A stretch of DNA of 64,000 nt from Coriaria nepalensis (taxonomy: Eukaryota > Streptophyta > Magnoliopsida > Cucurbitales > Coriariaceae), in the NCBI GenBank assembly GCA_027186245.1, contig CP114486.1, forward strand, positions 11,918,501 to 11,982,500. Reading direction: 5' to 3'. This document shows, piece after piece, positions 21,110 to 33,730 of this stretch (positions are counted from its first letter, which is position 1; each line of letters begins with the position of its first letter). A model generated the notes under the pieces. That model did no database searches, was not told the DNA's origin, and saw only the letters and a program-made list of their open reading frames with translations. The position numbers and the translations under genes are program-made.

Positions 21110-23670
21110 AGTGCAACCCTATATTTGCCTTCTTCTTCTTTTCTTTCTTTTAGTTTGAATTTCATGGATTTATGTGAACAAAATGTTTAGACAGGTGTTT
21201 GTTGAGCCGTAGAAGCAGGAAAGGTGACATGTTTATTTTTCCTATAGTATTTATTTATTGGGAGACATAAAATAAAATCCTCACACTCACTTGAAAGTGG
21301 AAACTGATACGCACGTGACTGACGGCAGATCTCTCATCCGCCAATCGAGAGCTTCCTTCGCACGCCTAAATTCTTTTCCAGCTCACCCCGATCACACAAA
21401 ATAGTGTACAATTCTTAGTACCGGTACCGGGACAATAAAAATAATACCACCTTATAGGAAGGAACTGGAAGCCTGTAATAGGGATGAAAGTTTAATATAC
21501 TACATGAACATAACCTTGCTGCTCCTTTAACACTCATCGATTGAAAAAGAAAATTATAAGTGTGTCTGTCCTCTATTATATGTATGCCGATCATAGTTCA
21601 CACTTTTTAGAGAATGCATAACCTTAGAAGCCTACAATAGGAATGAAAAATTTTAAACACCCACTTGGAAAAACTGTGTGCTTTTTTCATATCTTATATA
21701 AAAATATATATTTAATTCATTGAAAAAGAGCTGGCTTTGGCTGTGCTTAATGCACCAATAATCATGAAGGGTTTTGGCTATTGCCTCTTTAAACAATGAA
21801 CACTTGCTTGCTATTGGTTGAACCCACGTGAAAAAGGGATTTGTTAGACCAATAAGATTCGATCTAATTGCTTAAAGTTCCAATGGGGCCCTTGCATTAA
21901 GACAACCTTTAGTCCATAGTTTAATTAAGTTAACCAAAGATTAGTTTAGTCTTTAATTTCATGCCTATAATGACGAGCTTAGCCAGGTGTCAATGATCAA
22001 CAAATGATATGATGAAAAGACCAAGAAAAAGTGGGTTTTTGCACACACATTCAACTTAGTTTATCATCCCAACAATGCCAAAGAAAAAAAAAGGTTATAG
22101 TCAGCTTTTGTAACTTCTTTTTAGTTAGTTGGTCATGTGTAAACTAATTAATAAATATGTTACATGTATATAATATGGTGTGATGCACATGAGCTTTATG
22201 TAGCTATGTTTATGACATCATTTATGTCTAGTAGTATTCATCATTCAAGTAATTTGAAGAAGTATTGAATGGAGGACGAAGCCTCGTGGCCTAAGCCAAA
22301 AAAGTACACATTAAAGATAAAATGTATGTGTTAGACTGTTAGTAGTTAGATTCCAAGATTGAAGATACTTTCGATGAATAGGGACGTACACAAACAAAAT
22401 CAATAGAATATTGAGATATCCAGATAGAGAATCCGGTGGTTTCTAAGATCGATGAGTTAACTATTTTGCACTCTCCTCCTCCGGAGATCCTTTCTGTCCT
22501 TCATGGAGATAAGATGGGGATGACTCTCCCCCGTTTTGTGAGAGTCACTTTGTTGTTTTCATTTCTTTGTTTTTTGTGCTTTTCAGTCAGCCAAAAAAAA
22601 AAAAGGAGACATATATGCAAGTTAAACGCAATGCGAACGCTTGAGAGTGCTTTCTAATGAATTGTGTTCACTAGTGAAACAGACTGTCTTATTGCCTTTG
22701 ACACCAGTGTTTGTGTATGGTTAGTATATCCATTCAATGACACTTTTGTTACTCCTTTTATTATTATTATTATTATTTTTTTCATTTCCGAATATATACT
22801 TAAATTAATTTAGAATATCCCGATTATTAATATTCGATTAATCTCCGTCCAACTCTCAGACTACTGCAAACTGTTACTAGTTCAGGACCTAAAAAGCCAT
22901 AAGCATTGTTACTTGCGTGCCTGGTTCTTAAAAATGAGAAAATATCCCATGTCCTCCACATAACATGTCCACCCTTCAAAATGCTAGTATTCATTGTGAA
23001 TCTCAAAGCCCAATTGAAATAGGTGGGCTGCCATTACTATCTTAACTGGGCTTTCTCTACCGATCTCAAAGCCCATGTAATACCTGAATTACACGTTCTC
23101 CCTTCCTGTGCAAGCAAAAGTGTAATCAAAATTCAAACCATTCTATCAATGTTTTCAATAGATACAGTGGATTTGGTCAAATTAAATAGACACAATATTT
23201 TGGCCAAATACCCGATGTCCAAAAGTCACCACATCGTACCTCGGACACACCAAAGTCTTAATCCACATATAAACCGACTCTTCCTTCAATCAAAACTCTT
23301 ATGTAGAAAATACTCATAATTGGCAACATTAGAATATGCCCTAAAACTAAAATGGTCTAATCTTTTAATTCACAGAAAAAAAAAAAAACATTTTCTTCGA
23401 TGTAATTAATTCTATACAAAAAATAATGTGGAGGTCAAGTTAAAATTAAACTGAGATAAAATGGTTAATTTAATAATTATTTATCGACTAATTAATAAAA
23501 TAATTAATATAAATAATTATTAAATCAAATTATTTTATCTAAACTTGATTTTTATTTGGTCTTTAATTATTACCGATTCAATATATATTGCTGCTAACTT
23601 CTCAATTTAACTACCTTGTCTCAATCCATCCTATAACCATTACTCTTTCTACATTGATTTAGTTATACCC
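21110..23670. other. intergenic, upstream of the first lectin kinase
   Basis: No gene was recognised. Frames at 22436-22657 and 23023-23319 have no domain. A TTA-type trinucleotide run lies at about 22758-22777. Confidence 0.5.
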
Positions 23671-23672
23671 CC

Positions 23673-26114
23673 ATGTTACCGATCATTGTTCTAATCCTCT
23701 CTTCACATTTTCTGCTTTATTTTGTTTGTCCCATTTCATTCAACATTTCTCACTTTGATTACTCTAATAACATAGTCTACGAAGGAGATGCAACGCCTTA
23801 TCTTGGCGCCATTGAATTCGAAAATATCAACTACATTAGCCGTGTTGGCAGAGCCATTTATGCGCGAAGGGTGCACCTATGGGACTCGAGAACCGGAAAT
23901 GTTTCAGACTTCATGACACGTTTTTCGCTTACAATTGATAATCTAGAACCTTCCTTCTACGCAGGAGGGATTGCTTTCTTCCTGGCTCCATTAGGGTTCG
24001 ACCAGATTCCAAATTCCGCTGGTGCTTTTTTAGGTTTATTTAACACAACCACCTTGGACTCATCTAAGAACCAGATTGTTCTTGTCGAGTTTGACAGTAA
24101 GTCACGTGGAAAATGGGATCCTGATTTGTTGGAAGGGCATGTTGGGATCAATGTTAATTCAATTGCTTCAGTTGTTTATACTCCTTGGAATGCTACTTTC
24201 CACACTAGTGATGTTGTTGATGTGAGGATTTCTTACGATGCTTCTACTAGAAACTTTAGTGTGTTTTGGACTTACCAAAAGACATTTACACCTCAAGAAG
24301 CTAATAGTATTTCCTATCAAATTGATTTGAGGAAGGTTTTACCAGAGTGGGTCATTGTTGGTTTCTCAGCTGCTAAAGGTAAGTTCATAAAGGCGAAGGC
24401 ACAATGATTTATGCATTCATATTCATTGTTCATTTACATCTCTGGTTCGATCTCATCATTTTTTCCGTTCTCTTCAAGATAACATATACTATATTAATGT
24501 CGAACATCACTCATCATATCGACTAATGTGACACCATCTTATTAATATAGAGATATCATCAGTTAATAAGATTTGATTAATTAGTTCTCATTGATTCCAA
24601 ATTAGGTAACTCTTCTCATTCTTACTACTCTTTTCTTTGTTCTTACTCTCGTTACCATTCTCTGCCTAAAGGTAGATATCCCGAAAGACACACAATTCGG
24701 TCATGGGAGTTCAGCTCAAGCTTGAGTGAGGACATCGTTAGAAAAAATGGAAAGAAGAGAAAATTAGTTTTATGTTCAACACTTTCAGTCGTAACATCTT
24801 TAATTCTTGGATTATTGTATATATCTTTTCGAATTCGGCGGAAGCAGAAAAAGAGGCAATCATCATTGGTTGACAAAATGACCTTGAGTTCCATCAATGA
24901 TGATCTAGAAAGAGGAGTAGGACCCAAGAGGTTTTCTTACAAAGATCTTGTCTCAGCTACTAAGAACTTTTCAGATGAAAGAAAGTTGGGTGAAGGAGGA
25001 TTTGGTGCAGTTTACAAAGGTTATCTGAATGATTTGGACATGACTGTAGCTGTGAAGAAAATCTGGAGGGATTCATCGCAAGGACAAAAGGAGTACATAA
25101 CCGAAGTGAAGATCATCAGCCGAGTAAGACATAGAAATTTGGTACAATTGATAGGTTGGTGCCATGACAATGGTGAGTTCATGCTTGTTTATGAGTTTAT
25201 GCCAAATGGTAGCCTCGATTCTCACTTGTTTGGCAAAAGAAACTCAAATGCTCTACCTTGGGCTCTAAGGTACAAGATATCCTTAGGTTTGGCCTCTGCT
25301 TTATTGTATCTTCATGAAGAATGGGAGCAATGTGTGGTACATAGGGACATCAAAGCAAGCAATGTAATGCTTGATTGTTGTTTCAATGTCAAGCTCGGTG
25401 ACTTCGGTTTAGCGAGAATTATGAATCATGAGTTAAGTCTCCAAACAACTGGCCTCGCCGGAACTTTTGGTTACTTGGCTCCAGAATACATATCTACAGG
25501 TAAGAATTTTGTTACTTGGTTCCAGAATACATATCTACAGATCATGGACCTCACCTAATTAATTATATATACTTATTACAAATAGACTAATGGTTAGTGA
25601 CTTAAGCTTTCTCCCTAAGGTCTAAGTCATAAAAACTCTATGGAGGTTTTCATTATGGTTTCTCTTACTTAATTTCCAATCCTAGTTCGCTAATGAAATG
25701 GTTGTATCTCCCATTTCAGGTAAAGCTAGTAAAGAATCAGATGTTTATAGCTTTGGCGTGGTTGCCTTAGAAATCGTTACCGGGAAAAAGTCAATAGACA
25801 TCATGGAAAAAAAGTGTTTAGTAGAGTGGGTTTGGGGGTTTTATGGAAGTGGAAGGCTTCTATCAGCTGTGGATGAGAAACTCCAATTAGAGTATAATGA
25901 AAAAGAAGTGGCGCATTTGATGAAAATTGGACTGTGGTGTGCTCATCCTGACTGCAAAATGAGACCTTCAATAAGGCAAGTAATTCAAGCTCTTAACTTT
26001 GAGTTGGTAGTGCCAAATCTTGCAAAGAGTATGCCTGTTTTGATGTTTCATGTGCCTTCTTCATCAGCCGCGGTTTCATCAACGGACTCGAGCTTTGAAT
26101 TACTCGGTCGTTAA
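23673..26114 (+). CDS. L-type lectin domain receptor kinase (copy 1, three exons)
   Basis: Exons 23673-24378, 24672-25499 and 25720-26114 join in phase 1 at both introns to 642 residues. In order: a signal peptide (MLPIIVLILSSHFLLYFVCP), a legume-lectin domain (about residues 24-245, with AFFLAPLGFD, AGAFLGLFNT, NQIVLVEFDS and HVGINVNSI), a membrane helix (LCSTLSVVTSLILGLLYISF) and a Ser/Thr kinase. The kinase has GEGGFGAV, VAVKK, HRDIKASN, DFG and APEY, so it is an RD-type active kinase. It should sit at the plasma membrane and act in recognition or defence signalling, class IX-like. Most genes of this family have no introns, and the sister gene at 30.6 kb has none, so both introns look acquired. 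The 5' end of intron 2 repeats the end of exon 2. Ligand and exact class are unknown. Confidence 0.88.
25459..25540 (+). repeat. 41-bp tandem duplication across the exon 2/intron 2 boundary of lectin kinase copy 1
   Basis: The end of exon 2 (about 25459-25499, closing with CAGAATACATATCTACAG) is repeated in the first 41 bases of the intron (25500-25540) with a few changes. The second copy starts with GTAAG, the donor actually used. Confidence 0.85.
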
Positions 26115-26925
26115 CATTATATATGGGCAATATAGTACATGAATTGTCATTGTTTATCCCTTTGTTAGGACTTTATAAAGTCCTACACTTTGATCGCATT
26201 GATAGTATCTTTATTATATATGAGATATTTGTTGGTACACCATGCATGTATATGATTGATAGATCATTTCAACTGCATATATCATATTTATATTATTATA
26301 TTATATATCATATTAATTTTATATACTATTAAGATAAATCGGTCTACCATATATATAATGTATTCAAAAATTTCTCATTTATGTATTTTGTCCATTATAT
26401 ATAATAGTGTTATTATCTTCTATATTAGTATATATATAGTACGTACTTCAATCTTGATTTGCTTATGATCAGTTTAGCATGTACATGGCTTCCACTATGA
26501 TAAGTTAATTAGGAAGGTCTTGAGAGTAATATTCTTGATTACTCAAAAGAAGTAGGTCACAATAGATTTTACGTAAACCGTCTATGTTTTTCATTGAGTA
26601 TCATTAATTATCGGTAATTATCATTAGTAGTATCAAATTAAATATCTAATCGATTTATGTTTAAAAAATATTACAGAATGTAATCTTCATAATATGGATG
26701 AATGATGATTGTAAGGCTTCTAAATGGTAGTTTAAGTGGCAACATCAGGTGATTTCTCGATTGATGGCCGAGTTTAAGTTTCAAGTACTCAATTTTTGAG
26801 ATAATATTTTGACTTATTTACTTTAATGTAATGTGATCTACCACTCCCTTAAATTTGTATTTTTATCATCGAAGATGCATAGAGAACTTTCCCAATTTTA
26901 TTATTTAAACATCTTGTGAAAAGAT
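26115..26925. other. 3' flank of lectin kinase copy 1, no gene seen
   Basis: This is AT-rich spacer with TATA repeats. Small frames at 26123-26468 are Ile/Tyr-rich artefacts of AT content. Confidence 0.5.
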
Positions 26926-26929
26926 TACA

Positions 26930-29675
26930 AGTTCATAACATTAAATAATCAGGTTATTAGCAATTACAGTTTGGTAAGACAGGGAAAATAGAATAATAAC
27001 ACAATTACAAATTTAAATTACAATTACAAGAGGAGAATACAAACTTTGATGATTATTTATCAAGTGGTCGCATAAGGAACTGGTTGATGGTTAATCATGC
27101 ATTCTCGAGTTTTTTGCCTTCCTGCTCTATTCCTTATTACTGACAAATCCTGTAAAATTGTTCAATGGAAGGTATATATAGAGCAGGAGAAGACAAAGAA
27201 ATCGAGAAGTCATGGTTATAGACATAGATCGACATACTATATATGTCGGAAATTCCTCAAGTATAATTATGATTGAGAGATTGCGTGTAAGATTGTTACT
27301 GTACATGGTAAACAATTACTAAAAAAATAGGTAATGTGTATACATAGAATAAGAATGAATATAAGGAATATGAATAGCATGATTGTAGCCAATTACATGA
27401 TTCTAGCAAGTGATCACATTTCCGTTATACACCCCTGTAAAATTGACGATCCATCTGCAATTACCATTTTGGAATGGAGTTGTTGAAAGCAGGGATGGGG
27501 AAGCGGTTTTTCATCATGAAGTCAGAAAGTTAATTAACTGTGCTAATGTGAGGAAAGAGAATTAGACCTTTCCCAACAACATCCCTAATAAAATGGATAT
27601 CAATCACAATATATTTTATACGAGAATACATCATGAGATTCAATAAAAGGTACGTAGCACCATTGTTATCACATAACAAAATGGGGGGCCTCGGAACTAG
27701 TAGTTAGAGCTCAAGGAAGAGATTACAGATTTATTGAGTTCCGCAGCAGCACAGGCTAGTGCACGATACTCAACATCCGTAAAGGAACGAGCAACAACTC
27801 GTTGCTTATGAGTGCTCTAAGAAATCGGATTAAGACCAAGGAATACTATAAAGGGAAATGTGGAAGAATGATCATTCGGATCACTAACCCACTCGGCATT
27901 GGAATAAGTAATAAGGGTGGAAGATGTATTTCGATGAAGAAGAAGACCATAAGAAATAGTACATTTCAAGCAACATAGAAGGCGTTTAGCAGCCGGCCAG
28001 TGATCCGAAGTGGAATCGCATGAACTGGGCTAGGTGATTGACCGGGAAGGCAATATCGGGGCGAGCGAGTGTCAAGTACTAAAGAGCCTCAAAAAGTTGG
28101 CGATACGAAGGGACATCCAATAAGGGTGTGTGAAGAGGTCGGCACCATCTGTGTTATACATGTGGAAAATCTTAGAGATATATTTATGGTGACTTAGTAA
28201 TACACCTTAGAACAATGGAGAACTTCAATACCAAGAAAATAGGTTGGACCAAGATCTTTAACAATGAAGATGTTACTCAGTTGGCCCCACCACTTTAGTA
28301 ATGAGGTAGGAGTTATTTCATGTAATTAAAAGATCTTCAACATAAACAAGAAAATAAATAATATTATGATCCTAGCAAAAAATGAAGAGAGATGCATCAA
28401 ATTTGGCCTGGATGAAGCCAAGAGATTGGAGAGCAGAGCTAAGAACTTGATACCAAGCCTAAGGCACTTGTCTTAGGCCGTATAAAGAACGACTGAGTCG
28501 ACATACATGGGTGAGAAGGGTTGATTTGATAAACTCTGGAGGTTGAGACATGTAAGCAACTTCCATTAGATCATCACGCAAGAATGCATTGTTAACTTCA
28601 AGTTGTCGCATATGCCACCTATTTAAAATACAAAGAGTGATAATAGTCCGAATTGTGACAGATTTGACAACCAGACTGAAGGTTTCGGTATAGGTAAGGT
28701 CAGGGCATTGATGATAGCCTTTGGTAATAAGGCGAGCTTTTAACGCATTAATAGTCCTATCTAGTTTACGTGTAATTCGAAAGACTCATTTACGATCGGC
28801 AATTTTATAAGCTTGAGAAGAGAGTACTAGGTCCCAAGTACTATGACGAAGTAAAATGTTGAACTCGTTTGACATGGCTTGACACCAACGAGCATCTTTC
28901 AAGGCCTGAGACACACACCTCAGTTCTTAGAAAATTATGCTTAGTCGCACTGTAGTGAGACTTGGGGCGAAAAATTCTATGCATAAACCTTGTGGTCATG
29001 CTATGTATACGAGTATCGGTCACAATCATAAGGAGGCTCATATGAAGGAGAACCCGCATGAGGAGAGGTCTAGAACGAGGGCCAATTCCCTGCTGAAGGT
29101 CCACTGGATGAAGAAGTGGTGGATATCTGGGCCGCAATATCAGAATCAGACGAGGGCTAGTCGCGAATGCTAGATTAAGAGCGTATGAAGGTGCAGTCTG
29201 AGCTGACGTGGGGGACAACATATTGGAAGGAGCACCAAATGAATTGGGCTAGGCCTATGTTTACAGGAGGAAATGCAGATGAAGAACCCAATGATAAGGG
29301 ACATATTGTAGATGCAGGTGGATATGTATGCAGTAAAATAATTGGTGGAGGAGCTGGCAGAGTTCCATTGCACAACCTAATGGCACACGAATTGGGATCA
29401 TTGGGCCAAGACGGTGAGAGCGGTTCATAGAAAGGAAATAACGTTTACGAGAATTTAACATGCCAAGGATATAGATGCGAGACGTTTTAAGATCCATACA
29501 TTTGTAGGCATTTTGAGAGGTGAAGTAACCGAGGAAGAGACATGGTCGAGAAGATGACTCGAGCTTGTAATGAGTGTGTGGTTTGAGATAAGGAAAGTAG
29601 AGACACCCAAAAGTTCTTAGCTTTAAATAATTAGGCCAGCAGTTGAATAGGGTTTCAAAAGAGTTTTTTTAAACT
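26930..29675 (-). mobile_element. Ty1-copia retrotransposon, 5'-truncated and decayed
   Basis: Read from right to left on the minus strand. About 29675-29465 is the end of integrase (RTFGCL-type start, YLKPHTHYKLESSSRPCLFL, TSQNAYKCMDL). About 29000 carries the MTTR motif before the reverse transcriptase. About 28900-28250 is the RT: ALKDARWCQAM, TWDLV, KARLITKG, WHMRQLEVNNAFL, YMSQPPEF, SLYGL and LVYVEDLLIT, the last being a changed YVDD. About 27820-27480 is RNase H: FTDVEYRALACAAAEL and VLRT, then the shifted RIKYIVIDIHF. After the pol stop the DNA to about 26930 probably holds LTR remains, but no boundaries were defined. Many stops and shifts are present, and gag and most of integrase are absent. 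It separates the two lectin kinases. Confidence 0.85.
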
Positions 29676-29679
29676 AAGA

Positions 29680-30622
29680 AAAAAAATTTAAAATGGGCTT
29701 ATTAATGAAATTTAATTTCCTACCTATCCTTAATTTTAATAATATAAATAATAGAGAATTTTTTTTAATAATTTTAAAATTTAAAGAGGCTTAAACTTTA
29801 TTAATATAAATAAATGACATTTTAAGGTGACATTATGCATCATTAGATGTCATTACGTCTCCTTATATCATTTTCTTATTAATAAGAAGTATACCCCATC
29901 TTGAACCAGACCTTACTTATGCCCGTGTCGTGCGGGGCACGGCTAGACCCATCCCATGCTAGCCTGTGCGCTAAATATCATGGCACGGACTCCTCATGTC
30001 GTGCCCATCCCCAAACCAGATTGTCTGTGGCGGCTCAAGTCATATTACTAGCTTTTTTCTTTTTCTATTTCCAACCAGCTCTACTTGGTTGTGATATATT
30101 CTGAAACATCTCTGTTATCTCGGGGCCCCACAAATGTTTTCCTATTCAAAACATGTCTCACCATTACGTCCTTAAAAGCTATAATATAAACCAAACGACG
30201 GCTTGTTTGGAGGCCATAATACGATACCTTCCCAAGTAAAGCACTGCCCTGTCCAATTTCTTATAATCCCAATTTCTTCAGGAGAGATTCGCTTAGTAAT
30301 AATAATCTGGACATTCACATCATTGAACCAAGTAACCTATAAGAAGGAAGTCAACTCTACATACAAATTATTGTTGAAATTTCAACCATTTAATGTCAAC
30401 TCTATTCAATGATTTCACTTTAAATTTACACATAGATTTCTAGAAGCATTGACATGTTTATGAAGGTAGGTGATCCTTGCCTGCATAAGTTTCTCAGATA
30501 AACCTTCTAATAAATATGATTTATATATTATGGACAACCATAGGATTATTCCATTTCGGATTCCATACCTTCTGAACTTCTCTTAACTCTCAATTCTTAT
30601 CTTAGCCCCTCACAATATTACA
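29680..30622. other. spacer upstream of lectin kinase copy 2
   Basis: AT-rich DNA, with one GC-rich island at about 29920-30030 that contains CGTGTCGTGC-type inverted repeats of a kind common in repetitive elements. No gene was recognised. Confidence 0.45.
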
Positions 30623-32569
30623 ATGCCTTCCTCTCTCTTCATCAACTTACTTCTCTTCACTATTTCTCGTTTCTTCCTCCCTTTTACCTGTTCAATCTAT
30701 TTCCAAATAAGTCATTTTGATCCCACTTCCGAAGGCATCACATATCGAGGAGATGCCAAGCCATCTGATGGGTTCGTCGCATTTAATAGAATCGATTACA
30801 TTTCCCGTGTCGGTTGGGCCACTTATTCCCAGCCAATAGAGCTCTGGGACTCCACCACAGGAAAACTTTTTGACTTTGTAACAAATTTCTCATTTGTTAT
30901 AAACACACTAGCTAATTCTAAACATGGGCATGGACTCACATTCTTTCTTGCTCCTTTCGAATTTGATATACCACCAAATTCATCGGGCGGCTTTCTAGGC
31001 CTATTTAACACCACCACTGGTGACGCAAGTGACAACCAGATTGTTCTAGTTGAGTTTGATTCTTTTTCGGATCCTCAATGGGACCCTCCCGTTCAACATG
31101 TCGGAATTAATTCCAACTCTATTTGCTCTTCAGTTTATACGTCTTGGAATGCTAGTCTTCACAGTGGAGATACTGTCAATGTTTCGATCACTTATAATGC
31201 TACTACTAAGAACTTGACCGTGTCATGGAATTACCTACGTTCCTCGACTATACAAGAGAATACTAGTCTACATTACCAGATTGATCTAATGAAGGTTTTG
31301 CCCAAGCAGGTCATGATCGGATTTTCAGCTTCCACCGGTGAAGATGTCGAGCAACATAGCCTTTATTCATGGCAATTCATGTCAGGTTTAGATATAATCC
31401 CCAAAAATGGAAAACCTGAGAAAACAGGAAATTTTGTAGAGGTGATAATAATTTCTGGGGCGGTTCTGGTAGGTGTGTTCGTCATAGCAGTTGCAATAGT
31501 TTGGAGGCAAAAGCAAAAGATGGAGGAGAAAAAGAAAGTGGTGAACTTGACATTGATCAACGATGATATCAAAAGAGGAGTGGGACCAAGAAGGTTTTCA
31601 TATAGAAGTCTTTGTTTGGCTACTAACAACTTCTCGAACGACCGGAAGTTGGGAGAAGGAGGGTTTGGTACCGTTTACAAAGGGCATTTAACCGATAACA
31701 CTATGTCTGTGGCTGTGAAGAGGATCTCAAGAGGATCAAGGCAAGGGAAAAGAGAGTACATAACGGAAGTGAAGATCATTAGCCGGGTGAGGCATCGGAA
31801 TTTGGTGCAATTCATCGGCTGGTGCCATGATAAAGGAGAGTTTCTAATTGTCTATGAATTCATGCCGAACGGTAGCCTTGATTCTCACCTCTTCGGCAAA
31901 AGACCATCTCTTCCTTGGGCTGTAAGATACAAAATATCATTGGGATTAGCTTCTGCATTGCTCTATCTCCATGAAGAATGGGAACAATGTGTCGTTCATA
32001 GAGATATCAAATCAAGTAATGTAATGTTGGATTCTGATTTCACCGTGAAGCTAGGCGATTTCGGATTAGCCCGGCTTATGGACCACGAGAGAAATTCTCA
32101 AACAACTGGCTTGGCTGGGACATTTGGTTACATGGCTCCAGAATACATAAGTACTGGTCGAGCAAGTAAAGAATCAGATGTTTTCAGTTACGGGGTTGTT
32201 GCTTTAGAGATTGCGACTGGAAGAAAGTCGAACGATCCGCTGGAAATGGATTCTCATATGGGACTAGTAGAGTGGATTTGGGATCTGTACGGAAGAGGTG
32301 AGCTTCATCAAGCTATGGATGAGAGATTAGATAAGAATATTGATCTGAAGCAAATAGAATGTTTGATGGTTGCCGGTTTATGGTGTGCTCATCCTGATCG
32401 AAGTGAACGGCCTTCCATAAAGCAAGTGATTAATGTTCTTAATTCTGAAGGGGAAATGCCAAATCTTCCGGCGAAAATGCCCGTTCCTACATTTCAAATG
32501 CCCAACCGTCCGTCTTTTTCTCATATCAAGAAACTATATGCGAGCACAAGTGTAGATACAAGTTGTTGA
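30623..32569 (+). CDS. L-type lectin domain receptor kinase (copy 2, intronless)
   Basis: This single exon of 648 residues has the normal family structure. A signal peptide (SLFINLLLFTISRFFLPF) is followed by a legume-lectin domain to about residue 250 (DYISRVGWATYSQPIELWD, LTFFLAPFEFD, GGFLGLFNTTTG, NQIVLVEFDSFSDPQWDPP, HVGINSNSICSSVYTSWN). A transmembrane helix lies at about residues 272-294 and a kinase domain begins near 335. Kinase motifs are all present: GEGGFGTV, the VAVKR lysine, HRDIKSSN (about 457), DFG (about 478), APEYISTG and an RPS-type end. It is predicted to be an active plasma-membrane kinase of the class IX type. It is the closest relative in the window of copy 1, 4.5 kb upstream on the same strand, so the two arose by tandem duplication. 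Function beyond the class is inference. Confidence 0.93.
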   Translation: MPSSLFINLLLFTISRFFLPFTCSIYFQISHFDPTSEGITYRGDAKPSDGFVAFNRIDYISRVGWATYSQPIELWDSTTGKLFDFVTNFSFVINTLANSKHGHGLTFFLAPFEFDIPPNSSGGFLGLFNTTTGDASDNQIVLVEFDSFSDPQWDPPVQHVGINSNSICSSVYTSWNASLHSGDTVNVSITYNATTKNLTVSWNYLRSSTIQENTSLHYQIDLMKVLPKQVMIGFSASTGEDVEQHSLYSWQFMSGLDIIPKNGKPEKTGNFVEVIIISGAVLVGVFVIAVAIVWRQKQKMEEKKKVVNLTLINDDIKRGVGPRRFSYRSLCLATNNFSNDRKLGEGGFGTVYKGHLTDNTMSVAVKRISRGSRQGKREYITEVKIISRVRHRNLVQFIGWCHDKGEFLIVYEFMPNGSLDSHLFGKRPSLPWAVRYKISLGLASALLYLHEEWEQCVVHRDIKSSNVMLDSDFTVKLGDFGLARLMDHERNSQTTGLAGTFGYMAPEYISTGRASKESDVFSYGVVALEIATGRKSNDPLEMDSHMGLVEWIWDLYGRGELHQAMDERLDKNIDLKQIECLMVAGLWCAHPDRSERPSIKQVINVLNSEGEMPNLPAKMPVPTFQMPNRPSFSHIKKLYASTSVDTSC

Positions 32570-33730
32570 GAAAATGGTGTACACGTATGATATTTATATA
32601 ACCTAAGTTATGGACTTTATATTATAAACTCTAAGGCTAGAAGGAGGGGTTAGGTATCATGTATATGTATAAACGATCGTTAAAAACTTGATATAAAATA
32701 TCCTAGCTATCTACCTACCTTGTGCTTCAGCAATTTATTTAAAAAAAAAAAAAAAAAATTCCTCTTATTTACTTATTAATCTCAATCAACCAGTTGATGT
32801 TAGAAAAATATCTTATATTCAAAAAAGAAGTTTTGCTAACTTAATATAAAAAAGATTGGGCAAAATATTCGATCTCAAACTATAATATTAACATTTATTC
32901 TGATATTATTAAAATTTCAATACTAATATCTATTTCAATATTAATAATCGGGATCGAAATCAAAATCAAACTAATTTTAAAATATTGATGTCTACAGTTA
33001 TTTTAACATTAAAAAAATTGTAATAAAATAGAGGGAAAAAAAAAAGAAGAAGAAGGAACTATTGTTTAGGAAAGCTGACTGCTCTAGCTATATACTTGTG
33101 TCGGTAATTGGTGAGCAAATAAATGATTTCTATCCTCCATTTATTTTTCATTCCATACGTTATCTCATACATAAACTTTGTTAACCCAATGTTAAAATGG
33201 GTCAGGCTTTTGAAATGGATCTAAATTTTTGGGCTAAATCTGTGATCTATAAAGTAAGAAAATTTGGTTCAGTTCAGTTCGTTTTAGATTTATTTAATTT
33301 TTTAAAAAAATTTTAATTAAAAATTTTTTTTAGATGGATGGATTATAAGAATATTATAACTTTTTTTAAAAAAATTTTATTTTATCTAATTTTTAATTTT
33401 TTTGCTCAAATTTAATCATACATATATATTCTTTATTAATGAAATAAAAAGTTTATTTTATTTTACTTTTATTTAAAAAATAAGTGGGCCATTAGCTACT
33501 TTAGGAATTATAGAAATAAGAGAATAAATTTCTCGAAATTCTAAAACTCGAGTAGATTAGTTTTTTTTTAAAATGAACCACTATAAAATTTGTATCTCGT
33601 TTATTGTCCACACGTATATTATTTCTTGTTAAATTGGTTTGTTTCGTAAGCAATAGGTCATGACCAATTTCGCTATATAAACAGTAACATAATAAACTTG
33701 AACTTATAAAATATTATAATCTATCAACAG
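32570..33730. other. AT-rich spacer, no gene seen
   Basis: 3' flank of lectin kinase copy 2. It holds an A run at about 32741-32758 and long A/T-only stretches. No coding signal was seen. Confidence 0.5.

Noticed and set aside
20872..21190. Four overlapping open frames rich in Tyr, Ile and His on both strands
   Set aside because: They are translations of the ACATAT minisatellite and have no coding character outside it.
26189..26203. GATCGCATTGAT, resembling part of miR393
   Set aside because: A 12-base match in a lectin kinase 3' flank with no hairpin partner; taken as chance.
28841..29497. Several open frames of 67-126 codons on both strands
   Set aside because: They are out-of-frame or partial readings of the decayed copia pol region, not genes.
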